Notes under the pieces: model-generated
Database searches by the model: none
What the model was told of the DNA's origin: nothing
Seen by the model: only the letters and a program-made list of their open reading frames with translations
Translations under genes and position numbers: made by a program
Source: an uncultured Actinobaculum sp.
Lineage (GTDB): Bacteria; Actinomycetota; Actinomycetes; Actinomycetales; Actinomycetaceae
Direction: 5' to 3'
DNA: 64,000 nucleotides
NCBI GenBank assembly: GCA_938020505.1
Contig: CALIHR010000039.1
Coordinates: 1-64,000, forward strand
Shown here: piece by piece, positions 55,760 through 64,000 of the stretch
How positions within the stretch are numbered: position 1 is the stretch's first letter
Layout of the letters: each line of letters begins with the position of its first letter

Positions 55760-56856
55760 TGGCGCATCAGTGGCAAGGGCTCATTCGCGAGTATGCCGAT
55801 TGGCTTCCCTTCGACGACGGCGATCCGATCGTCACCCTGAAGGAAGGCGGGACCCCGCTCGTCCACGCGCGCGCGCTCGATGCGCGAACGGGGGCTTCCG
55901 TCTACATCAAGGTCGAAGGCGCCAACCCCACGGGCTCCTTCAAAGACCGCGGAATGACGACCGCCATCTCCCAGGTGCTGGCAACCGACGCAAAAGTCGT
56001 GGCGTGCGCTTCGACGGGCAACACGTCGGCTTCGGCCGCCGCCTATGCGGCCGCCGCGGGTTTGAGCGCCGCCGTCATCTTGCCTGCGGGAAAGATCGCC
56101 GCCGGGAAGCTCGCTCAGGCGATCGTCCACGGCGCCACGCTAGTCGCCGTCGATGGGAACTTCGACGATTGTTTGAGAATCGTTCGCGAACTGACCGAAA
56201 GCCATCCCGTCGCCCTCGTCAATTCCGTCAATCCGTACCGGCTTCAGGGGCAGAAGACGGCCGCATTCGAGATCGTCGACGAGCTGGGCGACGCCCCCGA
56301 CATCCACGTGCTTCCGGTGGGCAACGCCGGGAACATCAGCGCGTATTGGATGGGCTATTGCGAATACGCAGGCCGCGCCGCCCTCACATCGATGGCCTGC
56401 ACCGCCGGAGCGGCACCCGTTTCGACGAAGACTCCTCAGATGTGGGGCGTCCAAGCGTGGGGCGCCGCTCCGCTCGTGCTCGGCCGCGTCGTCGAGAGCC
56501 CGGAGACCGTCGCCACGGCCATCAGGATCGGAAATCCGGCCTCGTGGAAGTATGCCGAGGCCGCCCGCGACGATTCGCGGGGGTGGATCGACAGGGTGAC
56601 CGACGAACAGATCCTTCAAGCTCAATCGATCCTCGCCGCAGAGACGGGCGTTTTCGTCGAACCGGGGTCGGCCGCTTCCGTCGCCGGGCTCTTGCAGGCT
56701 GCGGAGCAGGGGAAGGTGCCCGAAGGCGCGACGATCGTGTGCACCGTCACGGGCAACGGCCTCAAGGACACGGCCACCGCGCTCGAGGGGCGCGAGTTGT
56801 CCTTCGACCCGGTCGCGCCCACTCTGGAAGCGGTCGTGTCCGCTTTGGATTTGTGA
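55759..56856 (+). CDS. thrC: threonine synthase
   Basis: 365-aa PLP enzyme forming threonine from O-phosphohomoserine. PLP-lysine is in NPTGSFKDRGM; other signatures are STGNTSASAAAYAAAAG and PVGNAGNISAYWMGY. It starts within the hom stop (TGATG) and ends within the thrB start (TGATG), so hom-thrC-thrB are translationally coupled. Confidence 0.96.
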   Translation: MAHQWQGLIREYADWLPFDDGDPIVTLKEGGTPLVHARALDARTGASVYIKVEGANPTGSFKDRGMTTAISQVLATDAKVVACASTGNTSASAAAYAAAAGLSAAVILPAGKIAAGKLAQAIVHGATLVAVDGNFDDCLRIVRELTESHPVALVNSVNPYRLQGQKTAAFEIVDELGDAPDIHVLPVGNAGNISAYWMGYCEYAGRAALTSMACTAGAAPVSTKTPQMWGVQAWGAAPLVLGRVVESPETVATAIRIGNPASWKYAEAARDDSRGWIDRVTDEQILQAQSILAAETGVFVEPGSAASVAGLLQAAEQGKVPEGATIVCTVTGNGLKDTATALEGRELSFDPVAPTLEAVVSALDL

Positions 56857-57776
56857 TGCGCATCGCACGAGCGACGGCGGGAGTGAGGGTTCCCGCCACA
56901 TCGGGAAATCTAGGTCCGGGGTTCGACTGCCTGGGACTCGCCCACAACGTGTGGGATGAAGTTCACGTGCGGTTGACCACCGGGGCCACGCGCGTCCATA
57001 TTCTGGGCGAAGGCCGGGGGACGCTCCCCGCCGACGATTCCCATCTCATCGTCAGGGCGATGAGGCGCGGCTTCGACGCCGCGGGGCTTCCGCAAGCCGG
57101 AATTGAGCTCAACTGCCGCAACGGAATCGCCCAGGGAAGGGGGCTTGGATCGAGCGCGGCCGCGGTTGTCGCGGGGCTCATGCTCGTGCGAGGCCTCGTC
57201 GACGAACCTGAGCTTTTCAACGACGACGCAGTCCTGCGTCTTGCCACGGAATTCGAGGGGCATCCCGACAATGCGGCGCCCGCGCTTCACGGCGGGGCGG
57301 TTCTTTCGTGGATGGCGGACGAGGGGCCCAAGGCTGTGAAGATCGACGTCGCAAAAGAGATAAAGACCACCCTTTTGGTTCCCGAAGCGGAATTGGCCAC
57401 CGAAGCCGCGCGCTCTGTTTTGCCGTCCGACGTGCCCCATGGGGACGCGGCTTTCAACGCGTCGAGGGCGGCCATGCTGGTTCTTGCGCTTCAAGGGAGG
57501 CCGGACTTGCTCCTCGAGGCGACCGGCGACCGCCTGCATCAGGGCTATCGCGCTGATTCCATGCCGGAATCGGCTGAAGTCCTTCGGGCTTTGCGCGAGG
57601 CGGAATGGCCCGCTGTCATTTCGGGGGCGGGCCCTTCGGTGCTTGTTTTCGACAAATTGGATCGGCGCACGCGGGATCTGCTTGCCGCCCGGGGATTCAG
57701 ATCGGTCACCGCGGGAATCGGCAGCGGTGCGCACCTCATCGAGGAATCGCGAGGGAATGGTACGACGGTCCGTTAA
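56856..57776 (+). CDS. thrB: homoserine kinase
   Basis: 306-aa GHMP kinase phosphorylating homoserine. Motifs are VPATSGNLGPGFDCLGLAH, the ATP loop GIAQGRGLGSSAAAVVAG, EFEGHPDNAAPALHGG and the C-terminal VISGAGPSVLVF. Last gene of the hom-thrC-thrB set. Confidence 0.95.
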   Translation: MRIARATAGVRVPATSGNLGPGFDCLGLAHNVWDEVHVRLTTGATRVHILGEGRGTLPADDSHLIVRAMRRGFDAAGLPQAGIELNCRNGIAQGRGLGSSAAAVVAGLMLVRGLVDEPELFNDDAVLRLATEFEGHPDNAAPALHGGAVLSWMADEGPKAVKIDVAKEIKTTLLVPEAELATEAARSVLPSDVPHGDAAFNASRAAMLVLALQGRPDLLLEATGDRLHQGYRADSMPESAEVLRALREAEWPAVISGAGPSVLVFDKLDRRTRDLLAARGFRSVTAGIGSGAHLIEESRGNGTTVR

Positions 57777-57992
57777 AATGCGGTGGCCGCAGAAGGCCGC
57801 GGAAAGGAGCAGAGGGGCGTGGAAAGGAGAGGGCACGTCGGTTGGGGAGAAGAACTCGCCGGCAATTTCCTTAAAATGTAGGTACTGATAAAAAACGCTG
57901 CTATTCTAGAACCAGCTCGGAGAGACCAGAGGCGTCCCCGGCTATTCCCTTCACCGAAATTACGCACATTCGGTGTTATTCCCCCACAAGTC

Positions 57993-58016
57993 GATTGTCG
58001 ACACAGGCCGACAATC
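57993..58016 (+). promoter_or_regulatory. leader hairpin upstream of rho
   Basis: gattgtcg (57993-58000) pairs with cgacaatc (58009-58016) immediately before the rho Shine-Dalgarno gaaggaa. rho genes are commonly autoregulated through their leader. The 255-bp gap before rho is AT-rich near 57875-57910, where the promoter probably lies. Confidence 0.45.
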
Positions 58017-58031
58017 CGAGGAAGGAACCTC

Positions 58032-60182
58032 GTGAGCCAAATCAACCTGGGCGCGGTATCGACCATGCGCCTGCCCGAACTACGGGAAGCGGCTAAAACT
58101 CTGGGTCTTGAGGTTGACCCGAAAGCCAAGAAGGCAGATCTTGTCGCCGCGATTCGATCCGTAACGGGACCGGCGCGGCGCGGACGCCCGCCCAAAAACA
58201 GGACCGAGATCAAGGTGCGCTACGAAGCCCCCAAGATCAAGGCCGACGCCGCCAAATCGGCCTCTGGCGAAGCCAATCCGCTCGCCGGACGGGTCAAAGC
58301 GGCCCTTGCCCCGGCCGGCGCCAATGCTGCTCCGGCCGGCGCCAATATCGCTTCCGCCGGTGCGAATGCGGCCAAAGGCGGCGACGCCGGCGCCTCGGCT
58401 GAAGCGAAGCCTGTGAAGGAAAAGGTCGAAACCAACACCCCATTCGAATGGCCCGCCGCCCGGGACGCGCACAATCCGAGCGGCAACGGCGACAGTTCGA
58501 GCGACGGCGGCTCAAGCGACGGCGCCCAGGATCGGAGCGGCGCCAAGACAGCCGGGCAGGACGGTTTCAAGCCCGGGAATCGTTCCGATGACCGCGGCGC
58601 CCAAGGGGCCGATCGCGCAGGCCAGGGATCGGACCGCGGCGCCCAGGGGGCGCGGGTTCGCCGTCGCGGCCCTCGCGAGGGCGAGATCGACATCGTTCTG
58701 CCCGAATCCAAGAGTTCCGAAGACAAGTCCGAACATCTTTCGCGGCGCCAAAGGCGCGAACGCAACGAGCGTGTGGCGCGCGAGCGCGCCGAACGCAACA
58801 ACGAGCGCAACGGCAGGGGAAAGAATCGCGACGATCGCGGGCGCGACGGCGGCATGACCGAATCCGACAAGCGTGCCGCGCTCGACGCGATCGGGGATGC
58901 GGCGGAGCGCCGCGCCGGCGGAGAGGAAACGGCCGCCGACCGTCGCTCGCGCAACCGCAACAGGAACCGCAACCGCGACCGCAGCGAGTTTCAGGAAGCC
59001 ACGCAGCGCGACGACGAGGAGCTTCTGCAAGTCGCCGGCATCCTCGACTTCGACGGAAACAACGCCTTCCTGCGTACCGGAGGGTATCTCCCGGGCGGGA
59101 ACGACGCCGCGGTCTCCCAGCAGATCGTCAAGCAGCACGGGCTGCGCCGCGGCGACGCCATCGTCGGCGCGGTCCGTCCGCGCACCGAGGGCGATCAGCA
59201 CTACAACAACCGCAATCGCAACCGCAATCGCAACCATTACAACCAGCTTAACCAGCTCGTTCAGATCGACACGATCAATTCCCTCGACGTCGAACGCTCG
59301 CTTACGCGGCCCGAGTTCAACAAACTCACCCCTCTCTACCCGCAGGACATGCTGCGTTTGGAGACGACGCCGAAGGCCATGACACCGCGTGCGATCGACC
59401 TCGTCGCCCCGATCGGGAAGGGCCAGCGCGGCCTCATCGTCGCCCCGCCGAAGGCCGGAAAGACGATGGTCATGCAGCAGATAGCCATGGCAATTGCGTC
59501 GAACAACCCGCGCGTCCACCTCATGGTGGTGCTGGTTGACGAGCGCCCCGAGGAAGTCACGGACATGAAGCGCCTGGTCAAGGGGGAGGTCATCGCCTCG
59601 ACCTTCGACCGCCCGGCCTCCGACCACACGATCGTCGCCGAGCTCGCCATCGAACGGGCCAAGCGCCTCGTGGAGCTCGGCCAAGACGTCGTCGTGCTTC
59701 TCGATTCGCTCACCAGGCTTTCTCGCGCCTACAACCTCGCCGCGCCCGCTTCGGGGCGGATCCTTTCGGGAGGCGTCGACGCCGCTGCCCTCTACCCGCC
59801 GAAGAAGTTCTTCGGCGCCGCCCGCAACATCGAAAACGGGGGGTCCTTGACGATCATTGCCTCGGCGCTCGTCGAAACCGGCTCGAAGATGGACGAGGTG
59901 ATTTTCGAGGAGTTCAAGGGCACGGGCAACATGGAGCTGCGCCTCTCGCGCCAGCTGGCGGATCGGCGCATCTTCCCGGCGATCGACGTCAACGCCTCCG
60001 GCACGCGCCGCGAGGAGCTGCTCTTCAGCCAGGAGGAGCTCAAGGTCATCTGGCAGCTGCGCCGAGCCCTTGGAACGCTCGATGTGGCGGAGGCCTCTGA
60101 TTTCATGCTCGGGCGTTTGCGCAAGACCGAGTCGAATGCGGAGTTCCTCGTGCAGATCATGAAGTCGATGCAGGCGAATTGA
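58032..60182 (+). CDS. rho: transcription termination factor Rho
   Basis: 716-aa hexameric RNA helicase. Residues ~1-45 form the Rho_N helical domain (LRLPELREAA-like), about 60-310 a disordered Gly/Asn/Arg/Asp-rich insertion with 7-residue APAGANA repeats, about 325-400 the cold-shock RNA-binding domain (VAGILDFDGNNAFLRTGGYLP), then the ATPase core with Walker A VAPPKAGKTMVMQQIA and VLLDSLTRLSRAYN. Large insertions are normal for actinobacterial Rho. GTG 58032 follows gaaggaa. Confidence 0.96.
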   Translation: MSQINLGAVSTMRLPELREAAKTLGLEVDPKAKKADLVAAIRSVTGPARRGRPPKNRTEIKVRYEAPKIKADAAKSASGEANPLAGRVKAALAPAGANAAPAGANIASAGANAAKGGDAGASAEAKPVKEKVETNTPFEWPAARDAHNPSGNGDSSSDGGSSDGAQDRSGAKTAGQDGFKPGNRSDDRGAQGADRAGQGSDRGAQGARVRRRGPREGEIDIVLPESKSSEDKSEHLSRRQRRERNERVARERAERNNERNGRGKNRDDRGRDGGMTESDKRAALDAIGDAAERRAGGEETAADRRSRNRNRNRNRDRSEFQEATQRDDEELLQVAGILDFDGNNAFLRTGGYLPGGNDAAVSQQIVKQHGLRRGDAIVGAVRPRTEGDQHYNNRNRNRNRNHYNQLNQLVQIDTINSLDVERSLTRPEFNKLTPLYPQDMLRLETTPKAMTPRAIDLVAPIGKGQRGLIVAPPKAGKTMVMQQIAMAIASNNPRVHLMVVLVDERPEEVTDMKRLVKGEVIASTFDRPASDHTIVAELAIERAKRLVELGQDVVVLLDSLTRLSRAYNLAAPASGRILSGGVDAAALYPPKKFFGAARNIENGGSLTIIASALVETGSKMDEVIFEEFKGTGNMELRLSRQLADRRIFPAIDVNASGTRREELLFSQEELKVIWQLRRALGTLDVAEASDFMLGRLRKTESNAEFLVQIMKSMQAN

Positions 60183-60415
60183 TCTGCGCCGCGGACGGCG
60201 TCGATCAATCCGCTCCGCGAGCGGCGCCGCGACTCGTCCGTCCTCCCACGGCGTAAGCGGATGTACAAAGGCGGCGAGTTGTGTAAAAATAACTCGTCGG
60301 CTTCCGGTTCACCGGTGTCGCGGCCGCGGGCGTTTTCGCCCCGCGGCAAGGGCGGTCTCCCAGAGAGGCCGTCCGCGCATCGGACCCGGGGCGTTCAACG
60401 ATCCAAGGAGCTCAA

Positions 60416-60631
60416 ATGAAGCGGGGAATCCATCCCGAATACCATGCCATCAAGGTTTCGTGCACGTGCGGCAACGAGTTCGAGACCCGTTCGACGATTG
60501 AAGGCGACCACCTTCGCGTCGATGTGTGCAGCGCCTGCCACCCCTTCTACACGGGCAAGCAGAAGATTCTCGACACCGGCGGCCGCGTGGCCAAGTTCGA
60601 GGCCCGTTACGGAAAGCGGAAGGCCAAGTAG
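60416..60631 (+). CDS. rpmE: 50S ribosomal protein bL31, zinc form
   Basis: 71-aa protein with MKRGIHPEYHAIKVSCTCGNEF and VDVCSACHPFYTGKQKILDTGGRV. The CxC and CxxC pairs are the zinc ligands, so this is the C+ paralogue. A typical aaggagc precedes ATG 60416. The 233-bp gap after rho contains a cgagtt/aactcg hairpin around an A/T-rich loop (60276-60297). Confidence 0.96.
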   Translation: MKRGIHPEYHAIKVSCTCGNEFETRSTIEGDHLRVDVCSACHPFYTGKQKILDTGGRVAKFEARYGKRKAK

Positions 60632-60639
60632 TTCGTGCT

Positions 60640-60684
60640 CTCGGCGCCGACGCAGGAAATGCGTCGGCGCCGAGGTGTATTTTT
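60640..60684 (+). terminator. strong intrinsic terminator after rpmE
   Basis: A perfect 15-bp stem, ctcggcgccgacgca against tgcgtcggcgccgag, with a 5-nt loop and tattttt at the end. It stands only 20 bp before prfA, so some readthrough or a separate prfA promoter is needed. Confidence 0.92.
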
Positions 60685-60704
60685 GAGAAGGAGTGTGGCG
60701 AGGA

Positions 60705-61802
60705 ATGAGCAGTCAGGTCGAGCTCGCCGAGCAGATGCTCGCCGAACACCGCAGAATTGAAACGGAGATGTCCAGCCCCGAGGCGCTCTCCAGCCCCGAG
60801 AAGATGAAATCCCTCGGGCGCAGATACGCCGAGCTGGGACGGGTCGTGCGCGTCTACCAGGCCTACCGGCGCGCCGAGGCCGATCTTTCGGAAACCCGCG
60901 AGATCGTCGAAGCCGGCGGCGAGGACGCCGAGCTTTTCCGCCCCGAGCTGCCTGATTTGCAGGAAGCTTATGCGCAGGCCGAGGCCGCCCTCAAAGACGC
61001 GCTCATTCCCCGCGACCCCGACGACGCCCGCGACGCCATCGTCGAAGTCAAGGCGGGGGAGGGCGGCGAAGAATCGGCCCTCTTCGCCGGAGACTTGCTG
61101 CGAATGTACGAGCGTTACGCCGAGCGGATGGGGTGGCAGACGCAGATCCTCAGCTCGATGCCCTCCGAGCTCGGCGGCTTCAAGGACGTGCAGATGGCCG
61201 TCCGCCTGCGCTCGGCCCCTGAGGACTCCGCCGACGGCGTGTGGGCGCATCTCAAATTCGAGGCGGGGGTCCACCGCGTCCAGCGCATCCCCGTCACCGA
61301 ATCGCAGGGCCGCATACACACCTCCGCGGTCGGAGTGCTCGTCTTCGCCGAGGTCGACGACCCCGGCGAGGTCGAGATCGCCGACGCCGACATTCGCGTC
61401 GACGTCTTTCGTTCCTCCGGCCCGGGCGGGCAGTCCGTGAACACAACGGATTCCGCCGTGCGCATCACGCATATTCCCACCGGTTTGGTCGTCTCCTGCC
61501 AGGACGGGAAGTCGCAGATCAAGAACCGCGAGGCTGCCATGCGCGTCCTGAGGGCGAGGCTTCGCCAGATGCAGCTCGAGCGGCAGGCCGAGGAAAACGC
61601 CGCCATGCGCCGCTCGCAGGTGCGAACGGTCGATCGCTCCGAGCGAATCCGCACCTACAACTTCCCCGAGAACAGGATCTCCGACCATCGCACGGGGTAC
61701 AAGGCTTACAACCTCGACCAGGTTCTCGCCGGAGACCTCGAGCCCCTCGTCGATTCGGCTCGCGAGATGGACGAGGCCGAGCGGATGGCCTCGCAGGAGT
61801 GA
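60705..61802 (+). CDS. prfA: peptide chain release factor 1
   Basis: 365-aa factor reading UAA and UAG. The catalytic GGQ is in RSSGPGGQSVNTTDSAVRITHIP; the preceding core has KAGEGGEESALFAGDL. ATG 60705 is the conventional start; GTG 60693 is in frame and aaggag (60687-60692) directly abuts it, so the true start is slightly uncertain. Overlaps prmC by 4 nt. Confidence 0.95.
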   Translation: MSSQVELAEQMLAEHRRIETEMSSPEALSSPEKMKSLGRRYAELGRVVRVYQAYRRAEADLSETREIVEAGGEDAELFRPELPDLQEAYAQAEAALKDALIPRDPDDARDAIVEVKAGEGGEESALFAGDLLRMYERYAERMGWQTQILSSMPSELGGFKDVQMAVRLRSAPEDSADGVWAHLKFEAGVHRVQRIPVTESQGRIHTSAVGVLVFAEVDDPGEVEIADADIRVDVFRSSGPGGQSVNTTDSAVRITHIPTGLVVSCQDGKSQIKNREAAMRVLRARLRQMQLERQAEENAAMRRSQVRTVDRSERIRTYNFPENRISDHRTGYKAYNLDQVLAGDLEPLVDSAREMDEAERMASQE

Positions 61803-62707
61803 CTCAAAGAAGTTGGAATCGCCTGATTGCGGAGGCGTCCGCTCTTTTGCGCGACGCCGGAGTGGCCTCCCCGGCGTCGGACGCCCGCGAGCTCGCCGAA
61901 TTCGCGGTCGGCGTACGCCGCCTGCCTGCCGCTGACCCGACCCCTGACGAACGCGCGGCCTTTTCGCGCGCCGTCGCGCGCAGAGCCGCCCGCGAGCCGC
62001 TTCAGCACATCACCGGGCGCATGTGCTTTCGCTGGCTTGAGCTTGTCAGCCGCCCGGGCGCCTTCATCGTCAGGCCCGAAACCGAGGCGGTTGCGCAAGA
62101 CGCCGTCGACGAGGCCCGACGGATCGCCGATCGGGGCGGGCGGCCGCGCGTCCTCGACCTGTGCACAGGGTCGGGCGCCATCGCCCTCGCCGTGGCGACG
62201 GAGGTCCCGGGATCCGCTGTCGTCGGCGTCGACGCCTCGGCCGAGGCCCTTCAAGTGGCCCGTGAAAACAACGTCGCCTACGGCGGCCTCGTCGAGTTCG
62301 TCCTCGCCGACGCGCTGGAATTCTCCTGCGTGCGCGAATCCGGCGATGCCCGCGAATCCGGCGATGCCCGCGAACTTGGCGGCGTGCGCGGGAAGTTCGA
62401 CGTCGTCGTCGCGAATCCCCCGTATGTGCCCGCGCACTGCGAACTCTCTCCGGAGGTTCTCGCCGACCCCGCCGCCGCCCTGTGGGGAGGCGGAGAAGAC
62501 GGCCTGGACATGCCGAACGCCCTGGTTGAAAAGGCGATTGGACTTTTGCGGCCGGGCGGGCTTTTGGTCATGGAACACGCCGAGGGGCAAGCGGCGCCGC
62601 TGCGGCGCCTTGCGTTGAAGACGGGATTCGTCAAGGCGGAGACGGGAGTGGATCTAGCCGGACGCCCGCGATGGCTGCGAGCTCGGCTACCCTTAGATGA
62701 GCATTGA
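61799..62707 (+). CDS. prmC: peptide chain release factor N5-glutamine methyltransferase
   Basis: 302-aa SAM-dependent enzyme methylating the GGQ glutamine of RF1 and RF2. SAM motif is VLDLCTGSGAIALAVA and the catalytic motif VVANPPYVP. Start GTG 61799 overlaps the prfA stop. Odd: an 18-bp tandem (encoding RESGDA, 2.5 copies, about 62334-62384) is inserted just before the NPPY motif strand. Confidence 0.94.
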   Translation: MTQRSWNRLIAEASALLRDAGVASPASDARELAEFAVGVRRLPAADPTPDERAAFSRAVARRAAREPLQHITGRMCFRWLELVSRPGAFIVRPETEAVAQDAVDEARRIADRGGRPRVLDLCTGSGAIALAVATEVPGSAVVGVDASAEALQVARENNVAYGGLVEFVLADALEFSCVRESGDARESGDARELGGVRGKFDVVVANPPYVPAHCELSPEVLADPAAALWGGGEDGLDMPNALVEKAIGLLRPGGLLVMEHAEGQAAPLRRLALKTGFVKAETGVDLAGRPRWLRARLPLDEH

Positions 62708-62721
62708 AGTTGGGAGGCGCG

Positions 62722-63339
62722 ATGAGAGTCATCGACAGCGCGGACGCCGCCGCCATAGGGGCAGCGGCCGCAGCCGTGCGCGAAGGTTCGCTCGTCGTGC
62801 TTCCTACCGACACCGTCTACGGGGTCGGGGCCGACCCTCGAAGCCCCCGAGCCGTCGATCGCCTTCTCACGGCGAAGGGACGCGGGCGAGACAAGCCCTC
62901 GCCCGTCCTCGTCGCCTCTGCGGCCCAGGCTGAGGAGCTGGCGCGGGAGGCCCCCGACGTCGCGAAAGCCCTTATGGGCGAGTTCTGGCCCGGCGCGCTG
63001 ACCCTCATTCTGCCGTCCGAGCGGCTCGGATGGGACCTAGGTGAGACGAACGGCACAATCGCGTTGCGGATGCCGAATCATCCTCTTGCCTTGGAATTGC
63101 TGGAGGAGGCCGGGCCGCTTGCCGTCTCGTCCGCGAATCTCAGCGGCCGCCCGCCCGCCGCCACGGCGGGCGAAGCCGTTGAGCAGCTCGGGGAGAAGGT
63201 CGCCGTCTATCTCGACGGCGGTCCGTGCCCGGGCGGATCCCCCTCCACGATCGTGTCCTTCGACGGCGGGCTCATGAGGGTTCTGCGAGAAGGCGGCGTC
63301 GGCAGGGGCGAGCTCGCCCGATTCGGAGATGTTGCCTAG
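62722..63339 (+). CDS. tsaC: L-threonylcarbamoyladenylate synthase (TsaC/Sua5)
   Basis: 205-aa enzyme making threonylcarbamoyl-AMP for the t6A37 modification of tRNAs. Signatures are VVLPTDTVYGVGADPRS, KGRGRDKPSPVLV, WPGALTLIL, and AVSSANLSGRPPA. ATG 62722 has gggagg upstream. The stop TAG overlaps the next gene's start (TAGTG). Confidence 0.94.
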   Translation: MRVIDSADAAAIGAAAAAVREGSLVVLPTDTVYGVGADPRSPRAVDRLLTAKGRGRDKPSPVLVASAAQAEELAREAPDVAKALMGEFWPGALTLILPSERLGWDLGETNGTIALRMPNHPLALELLEEAGPLAVSSANLSGRPPAATAGEAVEQLGEKVAVYLDGGPCPGGSPSTIVSFDGGLMRVLREGGVGRGELARFGDVA

Positions 63340-64000
63340 TGCGCGTTTACCTTCTCATCATGGCGATCGCAGCCGTTGCGACGTATCTGCTGGTCCCCGT
63401 CGTCAAACGTCTGGCGCTTTTGCTCGGAGCCATCACCCAGGTGCGCGAACGCGATGTGCACACACTTCCCATACCCAGGCTGGGCGGAGTGGCGATGTAC
63501 CTGGGATTTTCAGCAGCCATCCTCATCGCCTCGCGAATACCCTACCTTTCGGGCGTCTTTCCGCGAGGTTCCGCGATTTGGGGCGTCTTGCTCGGCGCGG
63601 GCTTCATGTGCCTGGTCGGAGCGATAGACGACGTCTGGGAGCTCGTCTGGTACGCGAAGCTGGCGGGCGAGGTGCTCGCCGCCGGAACAATGGCGTGGCA
63701 GGGAGTCCAGTTGGTCACCGTCCCCCTCATGGGGCTGACTGTCGGATCGACGCGGCTGACGCTCTTCATCACGACGATCGTCATGGTCGTCGTGGCCAAC
63801 GCGGTGAACTTCGTCGACGGGCTCGACGGGCTGGCCGCGGGAATCGTGGGAATCGCCGGACTGGCTTTCTTCGTCTATTCTTACGCGCTCACGCGCGACG
63901 CCTCCCCGAGCGACTACGCGTCGGCGGCGTGCGTCGTGGTCGCCGCCGTCGTCGGCATATGCGCCGGCTTCCTTCCCCACAATTTCCACCGGGCCCGGAT
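63339..64000 (+). CDS. wecA: decaprenyl-phosphate GlcNAc-1-phosphate transferase-like (MraY/WecA family), partial
   Basis: First 220 residues of a polytopic membrane enzyme that runs off the window end. It starts at GTG 63339 within the tsaC stop. It has alternating hydrophobic helices and the MraY/WecA signatures TLPIPRLGGVAMYLGF, GAIDDVWEL and NAVNFVDGLDGLAAG. Position after tsaC is as in mycobacterial rfe/wecA, where it starts cell-wall linker synthesis on decaprenyl phosphate. No frameshift seen. Confidence 0.9.
   Translation, partial: MRVYLLIMAIAAVATYLLVPVVKRLALLLGAITQVRERDVHTLPIPRLGGVAMYLGFSAAILIASRIPYLSGVFPRGSAIWGVLLGAGFMCLVGAIDDVWELVWYAKLAGEVLAAGTMAWQGVQLVTVPLMGLTVGSTRLTLFITTIVMVVVANAVNFVDGLDGLAAGIVGIAGLAFFVYSYALTRDASPSDYASAACVVVAAVVGICAGFLPHNFHRAR

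Overview
The window is a high-GC, gene-dense stretch of an actinobacterial chromosome, most likely from the Actinomycetaceae or a close relative; this is inferred from gene content, not from rRNA. Pointers are a Kgd-type fused 2-oxoglutarate enzyme, a Rho with a long N-terminal insertion, an Rv3235-like gene beside secA, a DUF6912-like protein, a SigH/RsrA pair, the 24-residue ribosomal protein bL37, an LAXTG-type sorting signal, and the gene order argS-lysA-hom-thrC-thrB-rho-rpmE-prfA-prmC-tsaC-wecA known from mycobacteria.

Layout. 1-1518: no convincing gene, low-complexity repeats. 1519-6833: trehalose module (treC, a PTS IIA-IIB-IIC permease, and a convergent GntR/UTRA regulator). 7255-8763: an orphan, less GC-rich protein with an ESX/WXG100-like C-terminus. 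8997-14383: a wall-anchored CpdB-like nucleotidase and secA. 14439-19647: an Rv3235-like protein, a LysM membrane protein, an Sm-like small protein, a BldC-type HTH protein, a SAF/CpaB-like protein, a CpaE-like ATPase and a DUF6912 protein. 19917-26702: a GH32 fructanase lipoprotein and sbcDC. 26813-31129 (minus strand): DoxX, aroA, rsgA, hisN and a phosphoribosyltransferase, tightly coupled. 31238-32460: sigH-rsrA with a SigH-type promoter. 32982-34141: an unrecognised AT-richer two-gene operon. 34498-38036: bL37, a VOC protein, a DUF222/HNH endonuclease, an SGNH hydrolase. 38478-45500: kgd, a very long-helix M23 peptidase, glpQ. 46109-49879: a single AT-rich 1256-residue PD-(D/E)XK-type protein next to tRNA-Arg(CCG), the best candidate for a horizontally acquired defence gene. 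50235-64000: amino-acid and translation/termination housekeeping cluster, with aroD inverted between lysA and hom, ending in a truncated wecA-like gene.

How it works together. The tre genes take up and phosphorylate trehalose and cleave the 6-phosphate under TreR control. SigH-RsrA is a thiol-oxidative stress switch that appears to drive its own transcription. The threonine/lysine block and the rho-to-tsaC block are classic operons with 1-4 nt overlaps. The accessory content is limited to three AT-richer islands (7255-8763, 32982-34141, 46109-49879).

A striking genome-style feature is the abundance of short tandem duplications (15-102 bp), both between genes and in frame inside conserved enzymes (treC, kgd, prmC, rho, the M23 peptidase), often touching start or stop codons. 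All family calls are from reading motifs; no database search was run.
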